Of a DNA stretch of 64,000 nucleotides, positions 55,774 to 63,811 are shown piece after piece (the first letter of the stretch is position 1; every line of letters starts with the position of its first letter). Below the pieces are notes generated by a model, which ran no database searches, was not told the DNA's origin, and was given only the letters and a program-made list of their open reading frames with translations. This DNA comes from Terrisporobacter glycolicus ATCC 14880 = DSM 1288 (GTDB lineage: Bacteria > Bacillota > Clostridia > Peptostreptococcales > Peptostreptococcaceae), in the NCBI RefSeq assembly GCF_036812735.1, contig NZ_CP117523.1, positions 2,108,001 through 2,172,000 of the forward strand. Direction: 5' to 3'. The translations under genes were made by a program, and so were the position numbers.

Positions 55774-56790
55774 CTATTTTAGTTTAAATGTTAATTTAAC
55801 AGGATTATGATCACTATATATAAAGTCTTCATTTATATTTTCTGCCCTAGCTTCAATATTGTCAGATACAATAAACCCATCTAAAACTGAAGTATAGTTA
55901 ACACCTTTTTCATAAGGAATATCGCAGCTTCTACAAGTTGGAACTTCTGTATTATTTAAAGCGTTTACAACACTCATTCCTTCTACAATATCCTTGTCAT
56001 TTAACTTAAATACCCAGTCTGGAATTTGCTGTTTACTTTCAAATGCATCTACAGTTTCTCCTAAAGCGTGATTAAAATCTCCCCCAACAATTACATAGTT
56101 TCCTTTTTTATATTCTTCTTCCATGATTTTGTTAAGCAATTTTAGCTGGCGTGCTCTTATAGTACCACCTTTGTCATAAGCAGACATATGATTGTTTATA
56201 AGAACTAGTTCCTTATTGTTTTCCACTGGGTAACGTGATATTGTAAAGCAACGGTCCAAGTCGAAGAATTTAGTAAAAAAGCTTTCATCTACTGGATAAC
56301 TTTTTCTTGTTGCTGATGTGGCCTTGTATTTTGACATGGTAAGCAGTCCTGCCTCCACACTTCCATGGGGCTCATTAAAAGGATATAACATATATGGTGC
56401 ATGAAAATTCAATGCAAATATGCTTGAGTAATTTGGAAGTTTTTTCTCAAAACTTTCCTTTTGATTTATATTATAACTACGAGTTGCATTCACATCTACT
56501 TCTTGTAGTAATGCAAAATCTGGTGAAAGTTTTTTTACTGTTTCTATGGACCCATTAGTGTTTTTTAAAGCATTTTCTTTGCTTACTGCTCTTGAATGTT
56601 CTCCAACAACAGCAGTCCCATCTTCCATTTCTCCAGTATCCATAAAAAAGGAATAATCTTGATCATAGGCTCCAAAGCCAATGTTATATGTAACAGCAGA
56701 GTAATTTTTACCTGTTTTTATGATTTCTTTTTTATTGTTGGTTATTTCTAAGGATTGGTCGTCTTCTATTCTATAGTAATTAATTTGCAT
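55774..56790 (-). CDS. Endonuclease/exonuclease/phosphatase-family protein
   Basis: 338 residues of the EEP fold: AVTYNIGFGAYDQDYSFFM at the start of the core, LLQEVD (catalytic Glu), VLINNHMSAY (His/Asn), VIVGGDFNHAL (Asp) and YSDHNPVKL (final His). It could be a nuclease or a phospho- or phosphodiesterase. A 28-codon in-frame stretch upstream encodes a membrane anchor (see 56791-56874) but has no standard start codon, so the ATG at 56790 is the conservative start; it has no ribosome site. It is transcribed alone. Confidence 0.85.
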   Translation of the reverse strand: MQINYYRIEDDQSLEITNNKKEIIKTGKNYSAVTYNIGFGAYDQDYSFFMDTGEMEDGTAVVGEHSRAVSKENALKNTNGSIETVKKLSPDFALLQEVDVNATRSYNINQKESFEKKLPNYSSIFALNFHAPYMLYPFNEPHGSVEAGLLTMSKYKATSATRKSYPVDESFFTKFFDLDRCFTISRYPVENNKELVLINNHMSAYDKGGTIRARQLKLLNKIMEEEYKKGNYVIVGGDFNHALGETVDAFESKQQIPDWVFKLNDKDIVEGMSVVNALNNTEVPTCRSCDIPYEKGVNYTSVLDGFIVSDNIEARAENINEDFIYSDHNPVKLTFKLK

Positions 56791-56874
56791 ATATGCTATA
56801 TAACCTACTACAAAAATTACAAGCGCTAGTAGTAAACCACCTACACCAATAAATACTTTTTTTAAGACTTTTAT
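56791..56874 (-). other. In-frame membrane-anchor extension with an ATA start
   Basis: Translation upstream of the ATG at 56790 is open for 28 codons and reads (I)KVLKKVFIGVGGLLLALV and on, a typical positively charged signal anchor. The first codon, eight bases after AGGGGGGCG, is ATA, where a homologous gene would be expected to have ATG. No ATG, GTG or TTG occurs in this stretch. Either ATA is used, or the start was mutated and the anchored protein is lost. Confidence 0.7.
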
Positions 56875-57132
56875 ACTCTTCGCCCCCCTTTTGATTATTT
56901 TATATGTTTTTTATTAGTACTATTATTAATATTATATCAGCAAATTCTTGTGGAATATAAAAAATAAATCAATGCTCACATAAGCATGAGACTCTTTTGC
57001 TGTAAGTGATATTTTTTCTGTCTCTTCACCGTGAACTGCTACTGAATTATTTTTATTTCTTGACTATATGATATCAATTACATATAATGTACTTATACAA
57101 TAAGTACACTACATTACGAAAGGAGATGCAAC
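56875..57132. other. Divergent region before the YtrA operon
   Basis: It holds the ribosome site of the EEP gene and the promoter-operator of the GntR operon (57060-57108). The rest is A+T-rich, with no ORF. Confidence 0.6.
57060..57108 (+). promoter_or_regulatory. Promoter and operator of the GntR-ABC operon
   Basis: TTGACT (57060-57065), 17 bases, TATAAT (57083-57088). The inverted repeat TGTACTTAT-ACA-ATAAGTACA (57088-57108) covers the start site. It is a textbook YtrA-type repressor arrangement. Confidence 0.9.
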
Positions 57133-57507
57133 ATGGAAATTATAATCAGCAGTAATACAAGTAAGCCAATCTACGAACAAATAACATCACAAATGAAAGC
57201 TATGATTATGAGTGGAGAGTTAAAAACAGGTGACCCAATCCCTTCTATGCGTTCACTTGCTAAAACAATTCATGTTAGTGTAATCACGGTTCAAAAGGCT
57301 TATGAAGACTTAACACGAGATGGTTTTATTGAAACCACAGTTGGAAGAGGAAGCTTTGTAGCTGCTCAGAATAAAGATTTCATACAAGAAGAGAAGCAAA
57401 AACAAGTTGAAGAACATTTAATGATAGCGGCTGATATTGCCCGCACCAACGGTATTAAATTAGAAAAAATAACAGAACTACTTAAAATATTCTATGAGGA
57501 GGATTAA
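57133..57507 (+). CDS. GntR-family regulator, YtrA type
   Basis: A 124-residue regulator. The winged helix (residues about 8-75) reads PIYEQITSQMKAMIMSGEL...SMRSLAKTIHVSVITVQKAY...GRGSFVA, and the short helical C-terminus (about 85-124) is that of the YtrA subfamily, which forms dimers without a ligand-binding domain. The ATG follows AAAGGAG. It is first in an operon with an ABC ATPase and permease and is preceded by its own promoter-operator at 57060-57108, so it is an autorepressor. Cell-envelope stress or an antibiotic is the usual trigger. Confidence 0.95.
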   Translation: MEIIISSNTSKPIYEQITSQMKAMIMSGELKTGDPIPSMRSLAKTIHVSVITVQKAYEDLTRDGFIETTVGRGSFVAAQNKDFIQEEKQKQVEEHLMIAADIARTNGIKLEKITELLKIFYEED

Positions 57508-57510
57508 TAA

Positions 57511-58377
57511 ATGGATTACGCTTTAAAAGTTGAAAATCTTTGTAAGGTTTATGAAAATACAGATTTCAAATTAGATAATGTAACTTTTAATATACCTAAA
57601 GGTTCTATATTAGGGTTTGTAGGAAAAAATGGTGCTGGAAAAAGCACCACAATCAATTCAATTTTAAATATTATAAAAAAGGATAGTGGAACAGTAAAAT
57701 TTTTCGGTTGTCATATGACTGATGATGCCACTTCTATTAGAGAAGACATTGGAGTTGTCTTCGATTGTGTTAATTTTAACCAAGATTTAACGGCGAAGAA
57801 TTTGGAAAAGATTTTGTCAGATATCTATAAAAATTGGGATAAAGATTTATTTTTTTCTTATCTTGAAAAATTCAAAATTCCCAGTGATAAAAAAATAAAA
57901 ACATTTTCTCGTGGTATGACTATGAAATTTTCAATCAGTATTGCTCTTTCTCATAAAGCGCGCTTTCTAATTTTAGATGAAGCTACTGCCGGTCTTGATC
58001 CTGTTGTAAGAGAGGAAATTTTAGACACATTTTTAGATTTTGTGGAAGATGAGAACAACTCTATTTTAATATCATCTCATATATCCAGTGACCTTGAAAA
58101 AATTGCTGATTATATTGTGATTATTGATAATGGTAAAATTATTTTAACAGAAAGCAAAGATGCTTTAATTTATGATTATGGTATTGCCCGCATGAAACGA
58201 AATGATTTTGATAAACTTGATAAATCTGAATATATTTCTTATAGACAAAGAGGCTTACAGATTGAGGCTTTAATTTCAGATAAAGTTAGTTTTTCAAAAA
58301 AATATCCTAATGTTACTTTAGATGTAACAAGCATTGATGAAATTCTACCACTTATTACAAAAGGAGAACAAACATAA
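57511..58377 (+). CDS. ABC transporter ATPase, YtrB-like
   Basis: A 288-residue ATPase. Walker A is GKNGAGKST (about residues 39-47), the signature is TFSRGMTMKF (an Arg replaces the usual Gly-Gly), Walker B is FLILDEA and the switch His is in SSHISSDL. The last third is an accessory domain typical of YtrB/BcrA relatives. The ATG follows GAGGAGG, three bases past the regulator stop. It is coupled to the permease, whose ATG overlaps its stop codon by one base. The transport substrate is unknown. Confidence 0.93.
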   Translation: MDYALKVENLCKVYENTDFKLDNVTFNIPKGSILGFVGKNGAGKSTTINSILNIIKKDSGTVKFFGCHMTDDATSIREDIGVVFDCVNFNQDLTAKNLEKILSDIYKNWDKDLFFSYLEKFKIPSDKKIKTFSRGMTMKFSISIALSHKARFLILDEATAGLDPVVREEILDTFLDFVEDENNSILISSHISSDLEKIADYIVIIDNGKIILTESKDALIYDYGIARMKRNDFDKLDKSEYISYRQRGLQIEALISDKVSFSKKYPNVTLDVTSIDEILPLITKGEQT

Positions 58378-59033
58378 TGAAAGGTTTAATAAGAAATAAT
58401 TTTTATTCAGTTGGCAGCGCTTTAAAATGGAATATAGCTTTTTGCATTGTTGCAAATTTTGCAGTCATAATTGGAGCAGATAAAATTGCTAGCAATGATA
58501 CTATTTTAATGATATTGATACTTGGACAAATAATGAATTTTGCAGTTTTGACTGGAACTGCCCTGGAAAAGGATAACACTTCAAACTGGAGTAAATATGA
58601 AAGAACTTTACCAGTAAAAATACGTGATATTACAATGGCAAGATATATTTCCTTCTTAGTTTTTTCTCTTATAGGAATTTTGCTTGCCACACTTACTGTG
58701 GTATTATTATCTGTTATTTCAACTAAAGCAATGAACATGGAAAGGGTAGGCTATGGATATGGTTTTGGAATTACATATTCTCTTTTAGTTCCAGCGTTTT
58801 TGTATCCATTAGTATTAAAATTCGGAGGAGATAAAGTGAATACACTCCTACTTACTTCCACTATAATTACCGTGTTTTTATTTAATGGTGGAAGTGTGAT
58901 TTTAGCACCATACTTGATTAATCTAAACAATGCAAATATGATTTATAGAATAGGTTGGATTGTTATTAGTGCGATAATGTTTATATCTTCTTACTTTATT
59001 TCTATTTCTATATATAAGCGAAAAGAATTTTAA
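58377..59033 (+). CDS. ABC-2-type permease of the YtrA operon
   Basis: A 218-residue protein with six membrane helices, consistent with an ABC-2_membrane_5-type permease partner of YtrB-like ATPases. Segments typical of the group are ALEKDNTSNWSKYERTLPVK and RDITMARYISF. The ATG overlaps the ATPase stop codon (TAATG). It ends the operon; a hairpin (59063-59094) follows 30 bases after the stop. The small size suggests it functions as a dimer. Confidence 0.88.
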   Translation: MKGLIRNNFYSVGSALKWNIAFCIVANFAVIIGADKIASNDTILMILILGQIMNFAVLTGTALEKDNTSNWSKYERTLPVKIRDITMARYISFLVFSLIGILLATLTVVLLSVISTKAMNMERVGYGYGFGITYSLLVPAFLYPLVLKFGGDKVNTLLLTSTIITVFLFNGGSVILAPYLINLNNANMIYRIGWIVISAIMFISSYFISISIYKRKEF

Positions 59034-59062
59034 TTTATTATTAGCTCTAAACTGTATATTTT

Positions 59063-59094
59063 AAGGGGATCACTAAAAAAATGATACCCCTTTT
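59063..59094. terminator. Hairpin after the YtrA operon
   Basis: AAGGGGATCA and TGATACCCCTT arms with one bulged base, then TTTT. It ends the plus-strand operon and is adjacent to the stop of the Mor-like gene on the other strand. Confidence 0.7.
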
Positions 59095-59096
59095 AC

Positions 59097-59348
59097 CTAT
59101 TTATCTTGAACTAAATTTCTCAACTGAGCATAAGAAATATTATATTTTCTTCTTAAGATTTCCCCATTTACTCCATTAAACTCCTTAACTATTTTTCTGT
59201 TTCTCTCACGTATAAGCAAAGTCTTGTGCATTGGAATATATATACTTGCACCTCCATATATTTTTGACAACTCTATAAGGTTGTCCATGCCTATTATATC
59301 TACCATTTGTTGTAAGTTTACTGGAATATCGTCTATTAATATGTTCAT
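59097..59348 (-). CDS. Mor-like phage transcription regulator
   Basis: An 83-residue protein. The central and C-terminal helices (MVDIIGMDNLIELSKIYGGA and LRRKYNISYAQLRNLVQD) match the Mor/C family of phage Mu-type middle regulators, which have a dimerisation part and a helix-turn-helix. The ATG follows AGGGGTGA. It is last in a minus-strand group of phage-type genes and may activate late genes of the original element, none of which are present in this window. Confidence 0.8.
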   Translation of the reverse strand: MNILIDDIPVNLQQMVDIIGMDNLIELSKIYGGASIYIPMHKTLLIRERNRKIVKEFNGVNGEILRRKYNISYAQLRNLVQDK

Positions 59349-59412
59349 AATATCACCCCTGTTTTTATATATTTATTTATAATATTATTTCCTACTAGGT
59401 ATTTTATAAGTA

Positions 59413-60156
59413 TTATTTCGAAAGATTTCTCAATCTATGATTGTTACTATCTTTTCCAAAGAGCACCACATTTTCTCCTGCCATTTCTATTATTCTACTT
59501 CCCACTGCTTCATCAAAATCAAGAATTTCTTCCAGACTTTTCTCTGTGGAAATTATTAAAGGCTTTTGTTTCAAATATCTGGTGTTTATTATTCTGTAAA
59601 TATAATTAAGATCTGTGGCTGTGGACTTTCCTTTTAAAAAATCATCCATAAAAAGCACTCTAGGATTTATGTATTTTTCCATTTCTCTCAGGTGATTTTC
59701 CTCATCCATAATACTTTGCTTCAAATTTACAATCATGTTGTTGTACTCCACATACTTGCAAGTAATATTGTCACTTATAAGCTTTAGCATGGCTGCTATA
59801 CCCAAATGAGTTTTCCCCACACCTGGTCTTCCACAGATTAACAAAGATGAGTTATTATTAGAAAAGTCGCAGCAAAATTTCATTACTTGATGTTTGGCTT
59901 TTATTTGGTAGGGATTTTCACAGACGTAGTTTGCAAAAGTCTTTTTCTTAAAGGCTTCACTTAGGCCGCATTTTTCCAGTTTTTCAAAAGCTTCTTTTTC
60001 AGCTAAACAGGAACAAGGCACAGCTACATCACTGCTTTTCTCCTTTGTCACAAAAATATATCCCAAATCTCTGCATTTTGCACAGTTGTAGTTGTCTTTA
60101 GTACAATTGCCATTTTCCATAAGTTTTTTCACTCTTTGCAGCAAATTTTTATTCAT
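59413..60156 (-). CDS. DnaC/IstB-like helicase loader (phage replication)
   Basis: A 247-residue AAA+ ATPase. A short Cys-rich lead (NCAKCRDLGYIF...PCSCLAE, about 22-52) precedes the ATPase core with Walker A CGRPGVGKTHLG (near residue 108), Walker B VLFMDDFLKG and sensor region PLIISTEKSL. This is the organisation of phage and plasmid DnaC-like loaders, with the zinc-ribbon N-terminus common in Firmicute versions. The ATG follows AGGGGGAA and lies eight bases after the replisome organiser gene, so the two are one unit. Confidence 0.92.
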   Translation of the reverse strand: MNKNLLQRVKKLMENGNCTKDNYNCAKCRDLGYIFVTKEKSSDVAVPCSCLAEKEAFEKLEKCGLSEAFKKKTFANYVCENPYQIKAKHQVMKFCCDFSNNNSSLLICGRPGVGKTHLGIAAMLKLISDNITCKYVEYNNMIVNLKQSIMDEENHLREMEKYINPRVLFMDDFLKGKSTATDLNYIYRIINTRYLKQKPLIISTEKSLEEILDFDEAVGSRIIEMAGENVVLFGKDSNNHRLRNLSK

Positions 60157-60164
60157 TTTTCCCC

Positions 60165-61103
60165 CTAACTAACACCCAGTTTCTTCTCCAGCTCTTTCAT
60201 CTCCCTTATGAGATTTTCGTCTATTTTCTCCTCCTCACAGGTGTTGTATTTTAGTTTATTTTTGCTGGAATTTTTGTTAAGTTGTTCCATGTCCTTTGCT
60301 TTTAGTGCATCCAGTGTGTAAATCTTTTGCTCATCCCATTTTCTGATTATGCCCTTCAAATAGCCTGGTGTGGTGTTGCTTTTGTCTATGCAAATTTCTA
60401 TGGCTCGATTAAACAAGGTCCAGTGGATTTTCTCTGAAATTTCAATGAAATACTGAGTATTTGCAGGATAAATAGGCCCTATGTTGTCCTCATAAAGCTT
60501 GCTTATTTTCCCCAAATTTTCGTCTACAGACCTACTAACACACTTGCTTTTGGAATTTTTCTTGTTGTGTTTTTTCGATTTCTTGTGATTTTTTGCATTT
60601 GAATTTTGCCCTAAATCTTTATCTAGGTCTTTATCTAATTCTTTCTCTTTCTCTAACTCTTTATCTATATCTATATCTAGCGTTACATTTTTGTTACAAA
60701 AAGTTTCATCTGTAATTTTATCATTATTTAACTCTGCTTTTTTGTTTTCTCTATGCTTTCTCACACGTTTAGCTCCCTCACTTTCACCACCAGTTAACTC
60801 TTCAACTTGTGCCAAAACATACTCTTCCTCTGTTATAGAATCAATAAGATTTGCTCTTTTCAAAAAATCCAAAGTAGCTTTAACATCTTCCACTTCTTCA
60901 TCTATAATTAATGCCAACTCTTCCTCAAAACTATCCTTTAAATTATCATAGAAAAGTTTATTTCCATTTTTCAAAGAGTGTATAAGCATTTTTTGATAAA
61001 TAATAATATAAGTAGCTCCTCTTTCCATTTGTCTTAGTATTTTTATTTCCTTTTGTCTGTAAAAATCTTCTTGTATTTTCAACCAAAAATATGTTTTCGC
61101 CAT
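60165..61103 (-). CDS. Phage replisome organiser protein
   Basis: A 312-residue protein. The N-terminal winged helix (residues about 1-115: TYFWLKIQEDFYRQKEIKIL and FLKRANLIDSITEEEYVLAQ) is that of phage replisome organisers, which bind the origin. A low-complexity Lys/Asp/Glu linker (about 125-190, including repeated KELEKEKELDKDLD) leads to a DnaD-like C-terminal helical domain (about 200-270) that contacts the helicase loader. The frame opens at a GTG (61112) that overlaps GAGGTG; ATG at 61103 is preferred. It precedes the DnaC-like gene. Confidence 0.9.
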   Translation of the reverse strand: MAKTYFWLKIQEDFYRQKEIKILRQMERGATYIIIYQKMLIHSLKNGNKLFYDNLKDSFEEELALIIDEEVEDVKATLDFLKRANLIDSITEEEYVLAQVEELTGGESEGAKRVRKHRENKKAELNNDKITDETFCNKNVTLDIDIDKELEKEKELDKDLDKDLGQNSNAKNHKKSKKHNKKNSKSKCVSRSVDENLGKISKLYEDNIGPIYPANTQYFIEISEKIHWTLFNRAIEICIDKSNTTPGYLKGIIRKWDEQKIYTLDALKAKDMEQLNKNSSKNKLKYNTCEEEKIDENLIREMKELEKKLGVS

Positions 61104-61113
61104 TTTATCCACC

Positions 61114-61848
61114 TCATTCTAATAATTTAATTTCTTCTTTTATTATTTTTTCATCAATTAATAAATTTCTAAAAAATTCTCTTCCCTTGGGATTGATCAA
61201 TGTTTGCATTCCACTATGTCCATTTTCCGTTGTAAATTCTTTCAAATAAAAATATTCCATAACCTTTGCATAAGGTTTTATAATTCCTTTTTTATCACGA
61301 TAACAATAATTATTAAGTAGTAACCAATTTACAAATAAGTTTTCTCTAATGCCATAAAGTTTTGATGTATCTCTAAAATTAGTCTTTAGATTTCCTGGTT
61401 TTTCTTCAACTTTATAAATGTTTTCATTATTAAAATTTAGCTCATTATTATAAGCTGGAAAAGTTGTGGAGTTTTTGAAGTTGTTTTCAGTAATTTCTAG
61501 CAAACTCCTAAGAGCCACTTGAGCAGCTTTAAACTTTTTCTCCACTTTTATAAAATAAGTCCTTGCCTCCCTACCTTTTTCACTGCGATGAATCACTGCT
61601 ATTTCCTTTGCCATATCCACATTCATCATATAATCCACCACAGTTTGCTGTCCTCCCAGGGTATTTGTTTTTTCGTAGACCTTCTGGTAATCTTCCTTTT
61701 CCACAAATCCATAGTCAATCATCCTAGGGTACCAAATTCTAAAGTTTGTTTTTATTTCTAAAAAATCGTGTAAGTCTCTAGCACTTATTAGTACGTCACT
61801 TTCCTCAGTAATACTTATGGGTATTAAGTTTTCCAATTTTCCTTCCAT
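61114..61848 (-). CDS. Phage antirepressor (AntA/AntB with KilAC-like C-terminus)
   Basis: A 244-residue protein. Residues about 18-105 are an AntA/AntB domain (LISARDLHDFLEIKTNFRIW and YFIKVEKKF), and the C-terminal half resembles KilAC (LFVNWLLLNNYCYRDKKGII and INPKGREFFRNLLI). Antirepressors relieve prophage repression on induction. The ATG follows AAGGAGGG. Its stop overlaps the ribosome site of the replisome organiser. It lies downstream of the HTH-TPR regulator, separated by a terminator. Confidence 0.9.
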   Translation of the reverse strand: MEGKLENLIPISITEESDVLISARDLHDFLEIKTNFRIWYPRMIDYGFVEKEDYQKVYEKTNTLGGQQTVVDYMMNVDMAKEIAVIHRSEKGREARTYFIKVEKKFKAAQVALRSLLEITENNFKNSTTFPAYNNELNFNNENIYKVEEKPGNLKTNFRDTSKLYGIRENLFVNWLLLNNYCYRDKKGIIKPYAKVMEYFYLKEFTTENGHSGMQTLINPKGREFFRNLLIDEKIIKEEIKLLE

Positions 61849-61870
61849 GGTTTTCCCTCCTTACTTATAC

Positions 61871-61905
61871 AAAAAAGCCATCATAATAAAAAAACTTATG
61901 ATAGC
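61871..61905 (-). terminator. Terminator between HTH-TPR regulator and antirepressor
   Basis: GCCATCATAA and TTATGATAGC arms, followed on the minus strand by TTTTTT. It separates the regulator from the downstream phage genes, so the antirepressor must have its own promoter or depend on readthrough. Confidence 0.85.
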
Positions 61906-61926
61906 AAATTTTGTCCATTTATTTAA

Positions 61927-63204
61927 TTATTTGAAAGATATATTGTTTAAGCAATCCATTGCAAATATGTGCCCTTCACATTCTAACTGTATTCTAAACT
62001 GGTTGTATTTTTCATATAGCTCTTTGAATTTATCCAAATCTTTTACATATGCGTTTACTTCCAAAATATCAAATTCACCAAAGACTATTTCAATCAATGT
62101 GTTTTTTTCCATCCTTGCCACATTCACCTTTACATAATCAGATGTAAAATAAATTGATTTGTCTTTGTACTGCACAAAGGAAATGTGTTCTTTTATTTTT
62201 TCCATATGATCTAAATATTGATTTTTATTAGCATATACTTTTACCATAGTTGGATAGTCCAATGAACCTACCTGGCTGACTAAGGTAGTATATCCCACAT
62301 ATGTAATATCCTTTTTCAAATTCTTTTTGTCAAAAATTTTGTCACAGTGCACTCTAAAAAACTCGTTGTAGTAAAACTTCAATTCTTCAGTTTTTTCAGC
62401 AATATCTAAATCCATAAATATATTGCTAAGAACTTCATAACTATTGTCCTTATGTTCAATTGATTTTATAAAATGATTTATGTCTTTTTTTTCTTTAAAT
62501 TGTTTAGCATAACAAATAGCTATATTTGAATGTCCACAAGTAAGATCAGGTAAGATTTCTATATATTTATGATAATATTCAATTGAGTCCCTAAGATTAT
62601 TACTTATTTCATCAAAAGGATAATTATAATAATTAATACCCCCATTATTTTTTACTTCAAGTGCTTTCTCAAATGTTTTCAAAGCTTCTCTATTCCTGCC
62701 AAGTTGACCCAAACATTCCCCTTTTAATATAAGTGCATAAAATTTGTATTTTTTATAATTACGTAGTTTGTCACAGTATTCTATTGATTTTTCATATTCA
62801 TTTAATAATTGGTACAGTAGAGCACATGTAAATAAATAATTACCATCTTCTTCAAATATATTTGAAAAGGATAAGTAAATATTTAAAGCTTCTTCGTACT
62901 TATTTGCTTTGTAAAGTTCATTTGCTTTTTCTAGTTTTATTTTGTTATCTATTTCCTCATTACTTTCACAAATTTGTTCATTTTTTATATGCTTTTTATT
63001 TATAGAGCCTATGTATTCACGGTATTGATCATAATCAATTGTCCAATTTAAGGCTTTAGTAAGCAGTTCAAAAGTTTCTTTCCTGGCAATACGCTTATTG
63101 CTTTCTATATTTTTTATAGTACTCTCAGATACTCCAGATTTCTTAGACAGATTTTTTATGGAATATCCTAGTGCTCTTCTTCTTTTCCTAAAATCAAACT
63201 TCAT
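61927..63204 (-). CDS. XRE-type regulator with tetratricopeptide repeats
   Basis: A 425-residue protein. The N-terminal HTH is residues about 5-58 (LGYSIKNLSKKSGVSESTIK). The rest is TPR-like helical pairs (for example ANELYKANKYEEALNIYLSF and ALKTFEKALEVKNN). This is the architecture of RRNPP-type regulators that bind secreted peptides, but no adjacent peptide gene is convincing. It could equally be a prophage control protein. The ATG follows AAAAGGAGG. A pair of 10-base direct repeats upstream (63266-63286) may be its operator. Confidence 0.88.
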   Translation of the reverse strand: MKFDFRKRRRALGYSIKNLSKKSGVSESTIKNIESNKRIARKETFELLTKALNWTIDYDQYREYIGSINKKHIKNEQICESNEEIDNKIKLEKANELYKANKYEEALNIYLSFSNIFEEDGNYLFTCALLYQLLNEYEKSIEYCDKLRNYKKYKFYALILKGECLGQLGRNREALKTFEKALEVKNNGGINYYNYPFDEISNNLRDSIEYYHKYIEILPDLTCGHSNIAICYAKQFKEKKDINHFIKSIEHKDNSYEVLSNIFMDLDIAEKTEELKFYYNEFFRVHCDKIFDKKNLKKDITYVGYTTLVSQVGSLDYPTMVKVYANKNQYLDHMEKIKEHISFVQYKDKSIYFTSDYVKVNVARMEKNTLIEIVFGEFDILEVNAYVKDLDKFKELYEKYNQFRIQLECEGHIFAMDCLNNISFK

Positions 63205-63509
63205 AACTCACCTCCTTTTTATTATGTTTTATAATATAATTATACTAAATCTTTTTACCAAAAAAGGGGTAACTTAGGGGTAACTTTATAAGCAATTTTG
63301 TACAAAAATGTTATATTTTACACTCCAAATTCAATTCTAGCGCTTGGCACTTTTAAACTTACATATTTTCATATTTTTTAACTCTTTTAATAAATAATTT
63401 TATTCATATTTATTTTTTCTTTTTTTCACAATTTTCAACTACTATATAAACAAAGGTTAGTCATATCCTAAGGGATATATCCTTACTAAAAATTTAAGGA
63501 GGTAATAAT
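63205..63509. other. Divergent region between HTH-TPR and DUF1659 genes
   Basis: 305 A+T-rich bases with no ORF supported by a ribosome site. It contains direct repeats (63266-63286) and a small ATATCC/GGATAT hairpin (about 63467-63482) just ahead of the DUF1659 ribosome site. Confidence 0.6.
63266..63286. promoter_or_regulatory. Tandem direct repeats, candidate operator
   Basis: GGGGTAACTT at 63266-63275 and again at 63277-63286, an 11-base period, 62 bases before the HTH-TPR start. Tandem sites on one face of the helix suit a dimeric XRE protein. Confidence 0.5.
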
Positions 63510-63731
63510 ATGGCTGTAGTTTCAACTCCCAATGCTTCTTCTGTCAAAGTTAAATTTGATCATGGAACAGATTTAAACGGAGATAGAGTTGTAAAAACAA
63601 AAACTTTTTCAAGCATAAAATCAGGTGCTTCAAACGAAAATATTATGGCTGTGGTAAATACCATAGCTGCATTACAACAACATACTTTGAGTGGCACAAA
63701 TAGAGTGGATAACTCATCATTATCAGAGTAA
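63510..63731 (+). CDS. DUF1659 family protein
   Basis: A 73-residue protein with the family pattern of a short beta-rich start (SVKVKFDHGTDLNGDRVVKT) and a helical end (IMAVVNTIAALQQHTL). DUF1659 (PF07872) proteins are small, of unknown role, and occur just upstream of DUF2922 and YvrJ genes in Firmicutes; the first of these follows here. The ATG follows a strong AAGGAGG. Two hairpins separate it from the next gene. Confidence 0.9.
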   Translation: MAVVSTPNASSVKVKFDHGTDLNGDRVVKTKTFSSIKSGASNENIMAVVNTIAALQQHTLSGTNRVDNSSLSE

Positions 63732-63743
63732 AAATTTACTCTG
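63724..63743 (+). repeat. Inverted repeat over the DUF1659 stop codon
   Basis: CAGAGTAAA-AA-TTTACTCTG: perfect nine-base arms spanning the stop codon. It forms a tight hairpin on the mRNA, just ahead of a second hairpin at 63754-63788. Confidence 0.6.
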
Positions 63744-63753
63744 AACATAAAGT

Positions 63754-63788
63754 CAGCGAATTATCCTATATCTTGTGATAATTCGCTG
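63754..63788 (+). terminator. Hairpin between DUF1659 and DUF2922 genes
   Basis: CAGCGAATTATC and GATAATTCGCTG perfect arms with an 11-base loop, then AAAATTTT. A weak T-run suggests partial termination or RNA processing, so the two genes may be expressed unequally. Confidence 0.6.
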
Positions 63789-63811
63789 CTAAAATTTTAG
63801 GAGGTTAAATT

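Noticed and set aside
61876..61926. A 17-codon ORF just after the HTH-TPR gene, which could be a signalling peptide for an RRNPP-type regulator.
   Set aside because: No ribosome site, no export signal, and it coincides with a strong terminator hairpin (61871-61905) that explains the sequence.
63311..63343. A ten-codon ATG frame upstream of the DUF1659 gene, considered as a peptide partner of the TPR regulator.
   Set aside because: No ribosome site and too short to be convincing.
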